A stretch of 63,129 nt of DNA, taken from an uncultured Eubacteriales bacterium. GTDB lineage: Bacteria; Bacillota; Clostridia; Oscillospirales; Acutalibacteraceae. A program made the position numbers and the translations under genes. This document shows positions 54,477-63,129 of the stretch, in pieces (position 1 is the first letter of the stretch; each line of letters starts with the position of its first letter). The stretch lies in assembly GCA_934675165.1 (NCBI GenBank), contig CAKUPP010000006.1, forward strand, positions 1 to 63,129. Direction: 5' to 3'. Under the pieces are notes generated by a model that ran no database searches, was not told the origin of the DNA, and was given only the letters and a program-made list of their open reading frames with translations.

Positions 54477-55751
54477 TCACTCCTTATTTCCTGCAAGAAT
54501 AAATATTGTATCTAATTTTATATTTTCTGCAAATTTTATTATCTGTTCTCGTGACACAGAATTAATTTTTTCAATAGCTTCATCAGGAGAACATATAGTT
54601 TTATCAAAAACCTGGCTTAAATACCATGAATTCAAATCCGATATATTATCTTGAATTTTTTGCATACTTTGAGATAAATACAACTTTGTTTCTTCTAGGT
54701 CAGTATCTGAAAAATTACCTAAAGTTAAATCTTTTAATTGATTTAATATTTCGTTTTTTGCCCTCTCTATATTATTTTTTTCTACTCCACTCTCAATTGT
54801 CATAATTCCTTTATATGAGTTGTATTTTGACGAACAATAATAGCACAAACTTAATTTTTCTCTGACATTTAAAAACAACTTGGATTGAGCAGTTCCGCCA
54901 AGCATTGCATTTAATACTTTTAAAATATTTACACCATCGTCAGGACGTGCTACACCAGTCCTTAACCCCATAACAAGCTTACACTGATTGACATCCATAA
55001 CTTCATTTATTACTTTTGTTTGTTTTACTGTTGTTATTATTTCTGATTTCAAATCGAGGTCAGATGTACGGTTTACAGTAGAAAATTTTTTCTTAATGTT
55101 TTCAATAATTTTTTCATAAGCACAGCACCCAGTTATTACAATCTCAATAGGTGCAAATTGTAATAACTTTTTGTAAGATTCATAAACATTTTGTGGAGTT
55201 AATTCAGATGCACTCTGTACAGTACCCAATTCATTTATCCCATACTTTTCACCTTTGCACATAATTTCTTCACATTTTTCTTTTGCATAAGATTTTTTAT
55301 CATTTTTTATTGCTCGAATATCTTCAATTAATTGTCTTTTCTCATCATTCAAAGATTTTTCATCAAAAGCTCCATCTTTTACATATGGGTTAAATATAGT
55401 TTCACAAAGTAAATCAATAGTCTGTTGAATATTATCGCTTCCATCAGGTATAAATATATTATTCAAAGAACATGCCGAAACGGTCAAAACTTGAAAATCC
55501 CCCACTTTTGAAATTGATGATGTTATAGAAGCTCCATACAATTCCTCAAGCTTCTTATTCATTTTTGTCACGGACGGATACACATTACACTCTCTTGACA
55601 ACAAATTAGGAATAACAGCATTTTTTGAGACTTCGTTTTTATCAAGCGGAACAAAAAAAGAAAACGATATTTGTGTAGTTTTAAATTTAGTTTCTGGAAT
55701 ATAGGTAAAATTTACACCTTCATAAATTTTTAATCTAACAATTTTCTCCAT
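54477..55751 (-). CDS. ymfF: M16-like peptidase YmfF (inactive partner)
   Basis: The second ATG (55751, MEKIVRLKIYEG) fits AGGAG spacing best. The 424-aa protein has the M16 fold but lacks HxxEH (the region reads CNVYPSVTKMNKKLEELYG), as is usual for YmfF. M16 peptidases often pair an active with an inactive subunit, so YmfF and YmfH probably form such a heterodimer. Confidence 0.88.
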   Translation of the reverse strand: MEKIVRLKIYEGVNFTYIPETKFKTTQISFSFFVPLDKNEVSKNAVIPNLLSRECNVYPSVTKMNKKLEELYGASITSSISKVGDFQVLTVSACSLNNIFIPDGSDNIQQTIDLLCETIFNPYVKDGAFDEKSLNDEKRQLIEDIRAIKNDKKSYAKEKCEEIMCKGEKYGINELGTVQSASELTPQNVYESYKKLLQFAPIEIVITGCCAYEKIIENIKKKFSTVNRTSDLDLKSEIITTVKQTKVINEVMDVNQCKLVMGLRTGVARPDDGVNILKVLNAMLGGTAQSKLFLNVREKLSLCYYCSSKYNSYKGIMTIESGVEKNNIERAKNEILNQLKDLTLGNFSDTDLEETKLYLSQSMQKIQDNISDLNSWYLSQVFDKTICSPDEAIEKINSVSREQIIKFAENIKLDTIFILAGNKE

Positions 55752-55782
55752 AAAAATCATCTCCTAACTGTGATATTGCGGT

Positions 55783-56127
55783 TCATTTTTTATACCTTTG
55801 AGCCAAACCTTTTTTGTTTCTCTTTTTAACTTTTTTATTTCTTCCGGAACAAATTGTACAAATAATTCCAATTGCTGATGTAGCTATTAACGTTAATCCT
55901 CCATATAAAAATATGGATCCATCATATATAAATTCACAATTTTTTTCTCCAGATTTTATAAAATTAAAATTAGGTTGATTATTCGAATCATTATTTGATT
56001 GACTCGATTGAGATAAATATTTAAATGGATTATTGACCGCCTGGCAGTTATATCCGCACAAACAAGCCACTCCAAGAGTCACACTCATAGCTACAATAGA
56101 AAAAATCTTTTTAACTTTATTTTTCAA
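55783..56127 (-). CDS. Small secreted or membrane protein of unknown function
   Basis: The TTG at 56127 (MKNKVKKIFSIVAMS) is 8 bp after GGAGGT. The 114-aa product has a signal peptide (IFSIVAMSVTLGVACLCGYNC, possibly a lipobox-like end), an Asn/Ser-rich stretch, a transmembrane helix near residue 85 and a very basic tail (RNKKVKKRNKKGLAQRYKK). No family known. It precedes ymfF on the same strand. Confidence 0.6.
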   Translation of the reverse strand: MKNKVKKIFSIVAMSVTLGVACLCGYNCQAVNNPFKYLSQSSQSNNDSNNQPNFNFIKSGEKNCEFIYDGSIFLYGGLTLIATSAIGIICTICSGRNKKVKKRNKKGLAQRYKK

Positions 56128-56234
56128 AATTAATACCTCCAAAAACTTGTATAATTTAGTTTATAAACTATCTAACTAAAATATTATATGATATTAAAAT
56201 ATTTTTCAAATATTGATCAACATTTTACAAAAGA

Positions 56235-56395
56235 AAATACTATCGATATTATAATCGATGTACCACAAAAAATAAAAAAGAAACAGCAAACATTTCAAGT
56301 TGTGCTACAGCCAGATTAAATTAATCCAATCGAACACAGAAGGAGATATATGCCATAAACACTGTAACACAAACAATAGTGCACTTTCAAGCATT
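56235..56395. repeat. Dispersed repeat, copy C (inverted, most diverged)
   Basis: Within the 640-bp gap before asnB this stretch matches the reverse complement of copies A and B, most clearly around CAAGTTGTGCTACAG and AACACTGTAACAC. The rest of the gap is AT-rich and shows no gene. Confidence 0.5.
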
Positions 56396-56686
56396 AATTA
56401 CTCACGTAAGTACGGCATAACAAAAACTGCTACTAAGCACAGAACAAACCAGCAATATACCTCTACCTTCAAGTAAGAAGACACAACAAAACTTTACAAC
56501 TTCGTGTTGATAAATCACATCACACTCGTCATCACCTAAAGCAGCGCACTGAATGAAAATAAAACTTATCATAGATATAAAAAAATTTAATATAAATTCA
56601 GATTTGCCAAAAATTTTAGATAAACACAATAATTTATAATTCTAATTCGCTCGAAAAATCAAAATTTAATTTTTCAAAGTGTTTAA

Positions 56687-56715
56687 TTGAAATACAGCTC
56701 TACACATGTTATAAT
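56687..56715 (+). promoter_or_regulatory. asnB promoter
   Basis: TTGAAA (56687-56692) and TATAAT (56710-56715) with a 17-bp spacer; no T-box or other leader structure is seen before the gene. Confidence 0.65.
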
Positions 56716-56764
56716 CAATTTCATAAAAAAGAAAAAGAGATTAAATATTTGGGGGCATTAAATA

Positions 56765-58594
56765 ATGTGTGGTATTTGTGGATTCACTGGTGAAATTATC
56801 AACAGATCGAAAGTTATAGAAACAATGTCTGATTTAATTACTCACAGAGGGCCTGACAGTGCAGGATATTTTGTGGATAAAAGTGTAGCTATGGGATTTA
56901 GACGCCTCAGCATAATTGACATCGACGGCGGAAATCAGCCAATTTATAATGAAAAAAATACACTAGTTTTAACGTTTAATGGTGAAATTTATAATTACGA
57001 AGAAATAAAAGAAGAACTGCTAAGACTTGGACATAAATTTTACACCAAAACGGACTCCGAGGTAATACTTCATGGATTCGAACAATGGGGAGAAAAAATT
57101 CTTGATAAGCTTCGTGGTATGTTTGCTTTTGCCATCTGGAACAGAGAGGAAAAAACATTATTCATGGCAAGAGATCCATTTGGAATAAAACCGCTTCACT
57201 GGGCAAAATTTGGAGAAAATTTTATATACGCTTCAGAAATAAAAAGTATTTTAGCTTTTCCTACAACTGAAAAAAAATTTAATTATCGCGCCTTAGACAA
57301 TTACCTTTCTTTTCAATATGCTGTCCCTCCAGAAACATTTTTTGAAGGAATTTATTGCCTATTACCCGGACACTACTTATGGTATAAAGACGGCAAGATT
57401 TTCACAGAAAGATATTTTGAAGCAAAATTTAATATAGATGAAAATTTAGACCTTCAAACAGCTACTGCAGAAATCGAAAAAGCTTTCGAAAACTCAGTAG
57501 AAGCACACCGCATAAGTGATGTGGAAGTAGGGTGTTTTTTATCTAGTGGTGTGGATTCAAGCTATGTTTCATCATATTTTTCGGGGCAAAAAGCATTTAC
57601 CGTCGGATTTGATTTTGGGCAAAAGTATAACGAAATGACTTGGGCTCAAAACCTTTCAAAAAAAATAGGTATAAACCACTACGGAAAAATAATCTCTTCT
57701 GAAGAATTTTGGAAAGCCATCCAAAAAGTTCAATATCATATGGATCAACCACTAGCAGACCCCTCTTGCATAGCGTTATATTTTGTTTCCAAGCTTGCCA
57801 GTGAACATGTTAAAGTAGTTCTCTCTGGAGAGGGTGCCGATGAACTTTTTGGTGGTTACACTATATATAACGAACCACGTGTTTTTAAATTTTATCAAAA
57901 AATTTTTCCTCAAAAAGTTAGGACATGTTTTGCTAATATTGTTAAAAAAATACCTTTCAGATTTCGTGGAAGAAGCTTTATTATACGTGGAGAAAACACA
58001 GTTGAAAATAAATTCATAGGTAACGCATTTATGTTCTCCAAAGAAGACAAGCAAAAAATTCTCAAAAATTCAAATCTTGCTACACGCCCTCAGGATCTTT
58101 GTAAAAAATTTTATAGCCGCGTAAAAGATTATGATGATGTAACCAAGATGCAGTATTTAGATATAAATATGTGGATGGTTGGAGATATACTACTCAAAGC
58201 AGATCGCATGAGCATGGCAAATTCATTAGAGCTTAGAGTACCATTTTTAGACAGAGAAGTATTCAAAATTGCTTCGAAAATTCCTACAAAACTCAAAACA
58301 CCGAAAGAAAATACAAAATATGCTCTCAGGTGTGCCGCCGGAAAAAGATTACCAAAGGATACGGCAGAAAAAGAAAAATTAGGATTTCCCGTTCCGACTA
58401 GAGTCTGGCTTCGTGATAAAAAATATTATGGCATTGTTAAAGATGCTTTTCTTTCTGACACAGCGGAAACATTTTTCAACTGTGAAGAACTTATAAAAAT
58501 ACTTGATGATCACTATAATGGAAAATGGGACAATAGTAGAAAAATTTGGACCCTGTACACATTTATTATTTGGTATAATATTTATTTTAAATAA
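56765..58594 (+). CDS. asnB: Asparagine synthase (glutamine-hydrolysing)
   Basis: The 609-aa enzyme has the class II glutaminase nucleophile Cys2 (MCGICGFTGE), RGPDSAGYF, FNGEIYNYEEIKEEL, the synthetase pyrophosphate loop as SSGVDSSYV and SGEGADELFGGY. Length is normal. It makes asparagine from aspartate, ATP and glutamine; a related role in amidating a sugar or lipid precursor in surface glycan loci is also known for the family but there is no such context here. Confidence 0.9.
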   Translation: MCGICGFTGEIINRSKVIETMSDLITHRGPDSAGYFVDKSVAMGFRRLSIIDIDGGNQPIYNEKNTLVLTFNGEIYNYEEIKEELLRLGHKFYTKTDSEVILHGFEQWGEKILDKLRGMFAFAIWNREEKTLFMARDPFGIKPLHWAKFGENFIYASEIKSILAFPTTEKKFNYRALDNYLSFQYAVPPETFFEGIYCLLPGHYLWYKDGKIFTERYFEAKFNIDENLDLQTATAEIEKAFENSVEAHRISDVEVGCFLSSGVDSSYVSSYFSGQKAFTVGFDFGQKYNEMTWAQNLSKKIGINHYGKIISSEEFWKAIQKVQYHMDQPLADPSCIALYFVSKLASEHVKVVLSGEGADELFGGYTIYNEPRVFKFYQKIFPQKVRTCFANIVKKIPFRFRGRSFIIRGENTVENKFIGNAFMFSKEDKQKILKNSNLATRPQDLCKKFYSRVKDYDDVTKMQYLDINMWMVGDILLKADRMSMANSLELRVPFLDREVFKIASKIPTKLKTPKENTKYALRCAAGKRLPKDTAEKEKLGFPVPTRVWLRDKKYYGIVKDAFLSDTAETFFNCEELIKILDDHYNGKWDNSRKIWTLYTFIIWYNIYFK

Positions 58595-58739
58595 CTAAAA
58601 ATTTAACCCCATTTTAATTGTTTCCAACATCTTTTTGTTAACCATTCAGAGATAAACCGTGGGTATAATTTTAACACTTAGTTTACGTTTATCCTCAAAA
58701 AATAAATGTTGTTACCATGTTTTAAATACAAAGGACGTT

Positions 58740-58768
58740 TTGATTTTTACAATAATTTATGATATAAT
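58740..58768 (+). promoter_or_regulatory. Promoter of the ABC-F leader
   Basis: TTGATT (58740-58745) and TATAAT (58763-58768) with a 17-bp spacer, 30 bp before the leader-peptide start. Confidence 0.7.
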
Positions 58769-58797
58769 AACGATAAGAACATTTAAGGAGTAGAAAG

Positions 58798-58818
58798 ATG
58801 CGTAATATTTCTTGCTAA
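58798..58818 (+). CDS. Six-residue leader peptide (MRNISC) of the ABC-F attenuator
   Basis: AAGGAG (58785-58790) stands 7 bp before an ATG that encodes MRNISC and a stop. Its last codons contain TTTCTTGC (58808-58815), which is complementary to GCAAGAAA at 58871-58878. Ribosome stalling here would change which RNA hairpins can form downstream. Confidence 0.7.
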   Translation: MRNISC

Positions 58819-58974
58819 TTTATAAGACATAATTACTCTACAATTTATGTTTAGTAATGTTGTGTCTCTTGCAAGAAAATTACAATTCTTATTCGGTTGA
58901 TTATATATAGTGCTATTTCTGTGGCTATGATTTTAGACTGTAAGAATTATTTTCTTGCAGTCTATATTTTTTAT
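58819..58974 (+). promoter_or_regulatory. Transcription attenuator of the ABC-F gene
   Basis: A long hairpin follows the uORF (AGACATAATTACT and AGTAATGTTGTGTCT). Segment GCAAGAAAAT (58871-58880) plus AATTCTTA can pair either with the uORF end or with the terminator arm. The terminator is TAGACTGTAAGAA (58934-58946) with TTCTTGCAGTCTA (58952-58964): 13 bp, one wobble, 5-base loop, followed by TATTTTTT. Alternative pairing of segment 2 with the terminator region is a classic antiterminator, as in leaders of Erm and ABC-F antibiotic resistance genes. Confidence 0.75.
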
Positions 58975-58989
58975 AAAAGGTGTGATTTT

Positions 58990-60480
58990 ATGTCTATGAT
59001 AAGTGTTCAAAATTTGACTTTTAGTTACGACAATAGCTACGACAACATATTTGAAAATGTATCTTTTCAGATAGACACAAACTGGAAACTAGGTTTTACA
59101 GGTAGAAATGGCAGGGGAAAAACTACTTTCTTTAAACTTTTGATGAACAAATATGAATATAAAGGGAAAATTTTAAGTAATATAAACTTTGAGTATTTTC
59201 CATTTGAAATAAACAACTATTCAGAACTTGCAATAAATATAATTCAAGAAAAATCAGAACTAGAGGACTATAATTATTGGAAAATTCAAAAAGAATTATC
59301 ATTTTTAGATATTGATGAAGAAATTTTGTATCGTCCTTTTAATTCACTCAGCGGTGGTGAGCAAATTAAAATATTATTAGTTAGTTTATTTTTAAAAGAA
59401 AATGCATTTTTGCTGATCGATGAACCTACAAATCATTTAGATATAAAAACTAGAAAAATAGTTAGTAATTATTTAAAATCAAAAAAAAGATTTATTCTTA
59501 TCTCGCATGACCGCCAATTTTTAGATAACTGTATTGATCATATCTTGTGTATCAATAAGACAAATATAGAAGTTCAAAAAGGTAATTTTTCGTCATGGTA
59601 TGAAAATAAAAAGCGCCAAGACAATTTTGAAATGTCTCAAAATGAAAAGCTAAAAAAAAATATTTATAAACTCGAAAATTCTGCTAAACAAAGTGCTCAG
59701 TGGTCAAATAAATTGGAAAAAACTAAAAATAACACTCGTAATTCAGGTTTAAAACCAGACAGAGGATACATTGGTCATAAATCTGCTAAAATGATGAAGC
59801 GTTCTAAAAATGCCGAAACAAAAAAGCAATTTGCAATAAAAGAAAAATCTAATTTGCTAAAAAATATAGAAAGCACAAGCGATCTTAAAATTAATTTCTT
59901 AAAATACAACTCAAATAGACTACTTAACTTAAAAAATGTCTCCTTGTTTTATAGTAATAAAAAAATTTGCGAAAATATTAATTTTGAAGTAAATAAAGGA
60001 GATAGAATATCACTATATGGCAAAAACGGTTGCGGAAAATCTACTATTTTAAATTTCATAAACGGAGACTTAAAAATAAAATTTAAAGGAATTTTTGAAA
60101 AATCTAATGCTTTAAAAATCTCATATATTTCACAAGACACTTCGAATTTAAGCGGAACTCTCAAAAATTTTGCTAAACTTGAAAATGTTGATGAAAGCTT
60201 ATTCAAAACAATTTTAAATAAACTTGATTTTCCAAGAACTCAGTTTGAAAAAGATATATCAAATCTTAGTGAAGGTCAAAAAAAGAAAGTACTGATTGCC
60301 AAAAGTTTGTGTCAAAAAGCACACTTATATTTGTGGGATGAACCACTTAACTTTATTGATATTTTATCTCGTATACAAATAGAAAATTTAATTTTAAAAT
60401 TCAATCCAACCATAGTTTTTGTAGAACACGACGAAAATTTTGTAAAAGATATTGCTACTAAAATTATAAATTTAAATTAA
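58990..60480 (+). CDS. ABC-F ribosome-protection protein, Lsa type
   Basis: The start at 58990 (MSMISVQNLTFSYDN) follows AAGGTG; the frame is open upstream through the terminator and leader but has no ribosome site. The 496-aa protein has two ABC domains and no membrane segment: GRNGRGKTT and GKNGCGKST, signatures SLSGGEQIKILL and LSEGQKKKVLI, Walker B LLIDEPTNHLD and LWDEPLNFID, with a basic linker between. The wording (DTNWKLGFTGRNGRGKTTFF, RPFNSLSGGE, AQWSNKLE) is close to Lsa-family proteins that free ribosomes of lincosamides, pleuromutilins and streptogramin A. Control by drug-sensitive attenuation is likely. Confidence 0.9.
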   Translation: MSMISVQNLTFSYDNSYDNIFENVSFQIDTNWKLGFTGRNGRGKTTFFKLLMNKYEYKGKILSNINFEYFPFEINNYSELAINIIQEKSELEDYNYWKIQKELSFLDIDEEILYRPFNSLSGGEQIKILLVSLFLKENAFLLIDEPTNHLDIKTRKIVSNYLKSKKRFILISHDRQFLDNCIDHILCINKTNIEVQKGNFSSWYENKKRQDNFEMSQNEKLKKNIYKLENSAKQSAQWSNKLEKTKNNTRNSGLKPDRGYIGHKSAKMMKRSKNAETKKQFAIKEKSNLLKNIESTSDLKINFLKYNSNRLLNLKNVSLFYSNKKICENINFEVNKGDRISLYGKNGCGKSTILNFINGDLKIKFKGIFEKSNALKISYISQDTSNLSGTLKNFAKLENVDESLFKTILNKLDFPRTQFEKDISNLSEGQKKKVLIAKSLCQKAHLYLWDEPLNFIDILSRIQIENLILKFNPTIVFVEHDENFVKDIATKIINLN

Positions 60481-60684
60481 TTTTTTATTTTTGCAAAACT
60501 CCTTATAAGGACAGTTTTCTTGAATAAATCGTAATAAATTCAAAATTATTACTTTCATAAGTTTAGTTTATCAAATTCTTTATTTCTTCCAAAAAATATT
60601 TTTAATTCCTAATAATGTTGCAATCTCACGCGTTTGTAACTCATACATTAGTTATTTTTTATAAAATTAAAACCAACCAACTAG
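60481..60684. other. Intergenic gap
   Basis: About 200 bp of AT-rich sequence between the ABC-F gene and the LRR promoter; I see no gene or clear terminator. Confidence 0.35.
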
Positions 60685-60713
60685 TTGCACTTTTTCATCA
60701 AATGTGGTATAAT
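60685..60713 (+). promoter_or_regulatory. Promoter of the second LRR gene
   Basis: TTGCAC (60685-60690) and TATAAT (60708-60713) with a 17-bp spacer; GGAGG follows before the ATG. Confidence 0.65.
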
Positions 60714-60772
60714 ATGTAAAAAAGTAAATTTATTTCAACAAGGAAGAATAACATTTTGGAGGCGATTAGCCT

Positions 60773-61312
60773 ATGAAAAATAAATCGTTTAAAATTTTAT
60801 CAATATCTTTATTATTCATTGCCTTCGGCATAATTCTCCACTTCAATTCTGTAGATGCTTACTGCGAATTAAAAAATGGCACACTTACAATTCACAATGA
60901 ACTTTCTGGAAAATTATCACAAGAATACAAAAAATCAGACGATGATTATAAAAATATTGTAATCAAAGGGCCAATGTCTAAAGCTGATTTCGTGGACTTG
61001 TCGTTAATATCGCACAAATGTGAATCAGTTAATATTTTCGATGTTGATGCAACTACTATTCCAGCGGGCCTTTTTCGAGGAAATCTAAAATTAAAAAGTT
61101 TTACATTCCCTAAAAAATTAAAAAGCATAGGCGCATTTTCGTTTTCAGATTGTATCAATTTAGAAAATGCAAACTTACCGAACACAATAGAGAAAATAGA
61201 CAAATGCGCTTTTGAGTATTGTGAAAAATTAAATCTAACATTACCTAGTACTGTGCTATGTGGTAATTATGCTTTTAACGGTTGTCCTAATGTTAGTTTT
61301 TCAAATGCTTAA
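60773..61312 (+). CDS. Secreted BspA-like LRR protein, paralogue of 3322-3921
   Basis: TTTTGGAGGCG precedes the ATG. The 179-aa product has a signal peptide (ILSISLLFIAFGIILHFNSV) and two or three LRR_5 repeats (KSFTFPKKLKSIGAFSFSDC, ENANLPNTIEKIDKCAFEYC). It aligns along its length with the 3322-3921 product, including the short domain before the repeats and the final LPST/PSS plus FNGCPN/FLGS pattern. It converges on the truncated cargo-family gene. Confidence 0.8.
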   Translation: MKNKSFKILSISLLFIAFGIILHFNSVDAYCELKNGTLTIHNELSGKLSQEYKKSDDDYKNIVIKGPMSKADFVDLSLISHKCESVNIFDVDATTIPAGLFRGNLKLKSFTFPKKLKSIGAFSFSDCINLENANLPNTIEKIDKCAFEYCEKLNLTLPSTVLCGNYAFNGCPNVSFSNA

Positions 61313-61357
61313 AATAACAACCACGCAGCTACAATACCACCAAAAAGTATGTTTTTA

Positions 61358-62185
61358 TCATTTGTAAGCTATATTTCTACAATGTAAATCTGATCCAGTT
61401 GAGTGTATCCAATATTTTTCGCCAATTGTCTTCATATTGGAATCTCTTTTTTGAGCAACTTGTTCTATATACGAGGTCATTAACTTTAGCCTTTTTATAA
61501 AATACTCAACACGATACAAAAAAATTTCTTTGTTCTCTTCATTAAAATCAATCAATACATTAATATCATTTTTATTAGCACTCTTAAGAACAGACTTTAT
61601 TCCATCAGCATCACAATAATTTTTTAAATTCAAAATACAATTTTTCAGTTCCAGTAGCATTGAAATTTTATTAAATTCCGGCATCATTTCGTGGAATTTT
61701 AAAATCATCTCTCGTAAAGTATGAAAATCTTCATCACTTCCCGTACAATGTTCAAACATTTTTTCTGTACTCAGCATGTCCATTATTTGAACAATTCGAT
61801 CGTCTTCATTAAATATTTTATCATAATAATCGTTAAGATTCTCAAAATTGTATTCTGGATCACTATGATTTTCTAACTTATAATACAGCTCATATTCTGC
61901 AGAATTTTTATCTACATCATTCAGTTTACATTTCATCGACTCAAGTGCCCATTTTACGCACAATTCGCTATATTTAATGGCTGGATTAGTATAAAACCAA
62001 GATTTCCAATAATCTTTTGATGAATTATAATATTCTCGAGCTTTCGCTATGATCTCATCCATATAAATATAAGCTGATATTTTAAAATTCTTTGCCTCCG
62101 CTTCCTTTTTTATTATTTCTCGAATTTCTTTTTCATCGAATGACTCAGATATTTTATCTACAGCCTGTATATACATACTTTTCAC
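61358..62185 (-). pseudogene. Truncated paralogue of the eCIS cargo protein (lacks both DUF4157 and kinase domains)
   Basis: The 275-codon frame aligns with the middle of the 647-3223 product: CDADGIKSVLKSAN against CDAEGIKSVLEGAN, RLKLMTSYIEQVA against RLELMTSYVEEVA and IHSTGSDLHC against IRSTGSDPHY. It stops exactly where the LanM-like domain would begin, and homology does not resume in any frame before the next gene. The N-terminus has no HELGH or DUF4157 region. It is probably a decayed duplicate; expression of the remaining helical domain is not excluded. Confidence 0.75.
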
Positions 62186-62701
62186 CTTATTGTTAAACTT
62201 AAATTTTAAAGAGTCATTATATCAAATTACTCTTTTTTAAAAATTTTTGAAATTTTCCTTCGTCAGGTCTACACATCAGTACTATCTCACCACTTGCAGT
62301 TTTCAAGTAAAAAATTTCCTTTTAAAATTCCGTATAACATATCCAATAAAATAAAGCATACTATTCCCTTTACTATAAATTTCATATTCAAAAAACTTAC
62401 GTATAATTATATCACAAATAAATCTAAATTACAAATTTTGACAATATCCTTCTACGTACAAGTGAGACCAATCACATTTTAGTTATGTTCAAAAATTGAA
62501 AATATCACTAAAATTAGCAAATAAAACTCTTTCTAAAACACGAAATAGTCCAGCAAGATTGGACTAAAAGACTGTAATACCAATAGATATGTTCGGTTAT
62601 ATATAATAGCTCATGTATTAATACAAACACACGCTATATTGCTTTCCGTACAAACACATGCAACCATATGTTTCATTATTTTCTTCAAATAACAGTTTTC
62701 A
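62186..62701. other. AT-rich non-coding region
   Basis: No recognisable gene or RNA. Short open frames here have no ribosome sites or family look. Confidence 0.35.
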
Positions 62702-62849
62702 ATATTGTGAGTTTACATTGATGTGTTACAGTATTCATGACGGATGTTTCCTTTTTGTGGTTGTTTATTGTACTTCAACTTAACTGTAATATAACTTAGT
62801 TTATCCGTCACTTTTTTTCTTTTGTAATACATTAATTGTAAACTAACAG
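62702..62849. repeat. Dispersed repeat, copy B
   Basis: Aligned with copy A at 49473-49620 in the same orientation, roughly three quarters identical by eye, with the longest shared blocks at the right end (TTTTTTTCTTTTGTAA). Confidence 0.6.
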
Positions 62850-62917
62850 TTTTTACCATACTATTTTTGAAATTAAGCTGGATTAATCATTTGTCTTCTC
62901 TGTAATATTTTTTGTAT

Positions 62918-62964
62918 AAAAAAACGGACTATATAACAGTTCTTACACTGCTTTATACACCGTT
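62918..62964 (-). terminator. Terminator of the right-edge gene
   Basis: On the minus strand AAAACGGTGTATA pairs with TATATAGTCCGTTTT (imperfect inner part), followed by seven T. Confidence 0.65.
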
Positions 62965-62976
62965 TTGTATAGAGAT

Positions 62977-63129
62977 TAAATTTCTTCAATTTTAATATGA
63001 TGCTGTTTTTGCTTACTATCGTAACTAATGCCAACTGCAAGTTTCTGTCCAGTATATTCTTTAAGTGCCAAAGCATAACGTTTTTCTTTAATTTGTTTTA
63101 ACGCTTCATCTGGAGTGGAATCTTTTTTT
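62977..63129 (-). CDS. C-terminal end of a PD-(D/E)XK nuclease-like (DUF1703/PDDEXK_9) protein
   Basis: The minus-strand frame is open to the window edge and ends at TAA 62979-62977. The 50 visible residues (DEALKQIKEKRYALALKEYT, then AVGISYDSKQKQHHIKIEEI) match the end of the PDDEXK_9 domain found on AAA-ATPase-like proteins, where the usual text is AxxQIxEKxYxxxF and GIxFDxxxRxxxxWxIE. The ATPase half is outside the window. These proteins are often multi-copy in host-associated bacteria; their function is unclear. Confidence 0.7.

Noticed and set aside
56402..56629. Minus-strand 75-codon open frame
   Set aside because: No ribosome site or family resemblance, and it overlaps the dispersed-repeat region; probably chance.
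62873..63076. Minus-strand 67-codon open frame at the right edge
   Set aside because: It is in a different frame from the PD-(D/E)XK-like coding sequence that covers the same bases and shows real family similarity.

Overview
The window is strongly AT-rich and reads as a chromosome segment of a Clostridia (Oscillospiraceae-like) bacterium living inside or in close association with a eukaryotic host. Clostridial markers are the SCIFF peptide with its radical SAM maturase, a YlmC/YmxH PRC-barrel protein, CwlD, the YmfF/YmfH M16 pair, a class III (anaerobic) ribonucleotide reductase, single-chain GlyRS, and GlnRS beside GltX. Host dependence is suggested by an ATP/ADP translocase (10388-11905), an eCIS-type AAA+ ATPase and cargo protein at the left edge, several secreted leucine-rich-repeat proteins, and many decaying genes. 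An intracellular symbiont, for example of a gut protist, is my inference; nothing in the sequence names the host.

Layout. 1-4000: end of an extracellular contractile injection system (eCIS) locus, with a AAA+ ATPase, an 858-aa cargo-type protein carrying a DUF4157 domain and a LanM-like kinase domain, and a secreted LRR protein. 4080-6940: graveyard of a mobile element or prophage (two broken large serine recombinases, a frameshifted secreted repeat protein, ParB-like and terminase fragments). 7030-14500: tRNA-Val, a double-glycine-leader-like protein, three small co-directional genes, the ATP/ADP translocase, a Cys-rich 47-aa peptide, tRNA-Glu, tRNA-Met and two unknown genes. 14690-41590: a long, almost entirely minus-strand housekeeping block: Fe-S assembly (NifU/NifS), GlyRS, anaerobic RNR with a redoxin, PASTA pseudokinase, flavodoxin-like protein, RodA, zinc ABC importer, ComEA-like protein, SCIFF system, LRR protein, GlnRS, GltX, VanY peptidase, a giant metallophosphoesterase, endonuclease IV and a three-gene surface-glycan locus. 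41830-48930: rpsO, RadA, CwlD, hemolysin III family protein, YlmC-like protein and a CtpE-like P-type ATPase. 49190-52300: small membrane protein and two unknown, possibly host-directed proteins. 52370-56130: Lgt, YmfH/YmfF and a small secreted protein. 56760-60480: AsnB, then an Lsa-type ABC-F gene behind a leader peptide and attenuator. 60680-63129: a second LRR gene and a truncated copy of the eCIS cargo protein, facing each other, and the end of a PD-(D/E)XK-type gene.

How it fits together. The cell appears able to import host ATP, import zinc, make Fe-S clusters, make dNTPs anaerobically and keep peptidoglycan machinery (RodA, VanY, CwlD), while exposing or secreting LRR and repeat proteins and firing contractile-injection cargo at the host. 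The most unusual items are the kinase-like LanM domain on an eCIS cargo, a SCIFF peptide that has lost two cysteines including the equivalent of the characterised cross-link donor, a complete uORF attenuator in front of an antibiotic-resistance-type ABC-F gene, and four CGAA motifs phased every 20-21 bp. No CRISPR array, rRNA or intact insertion sequence was seen.
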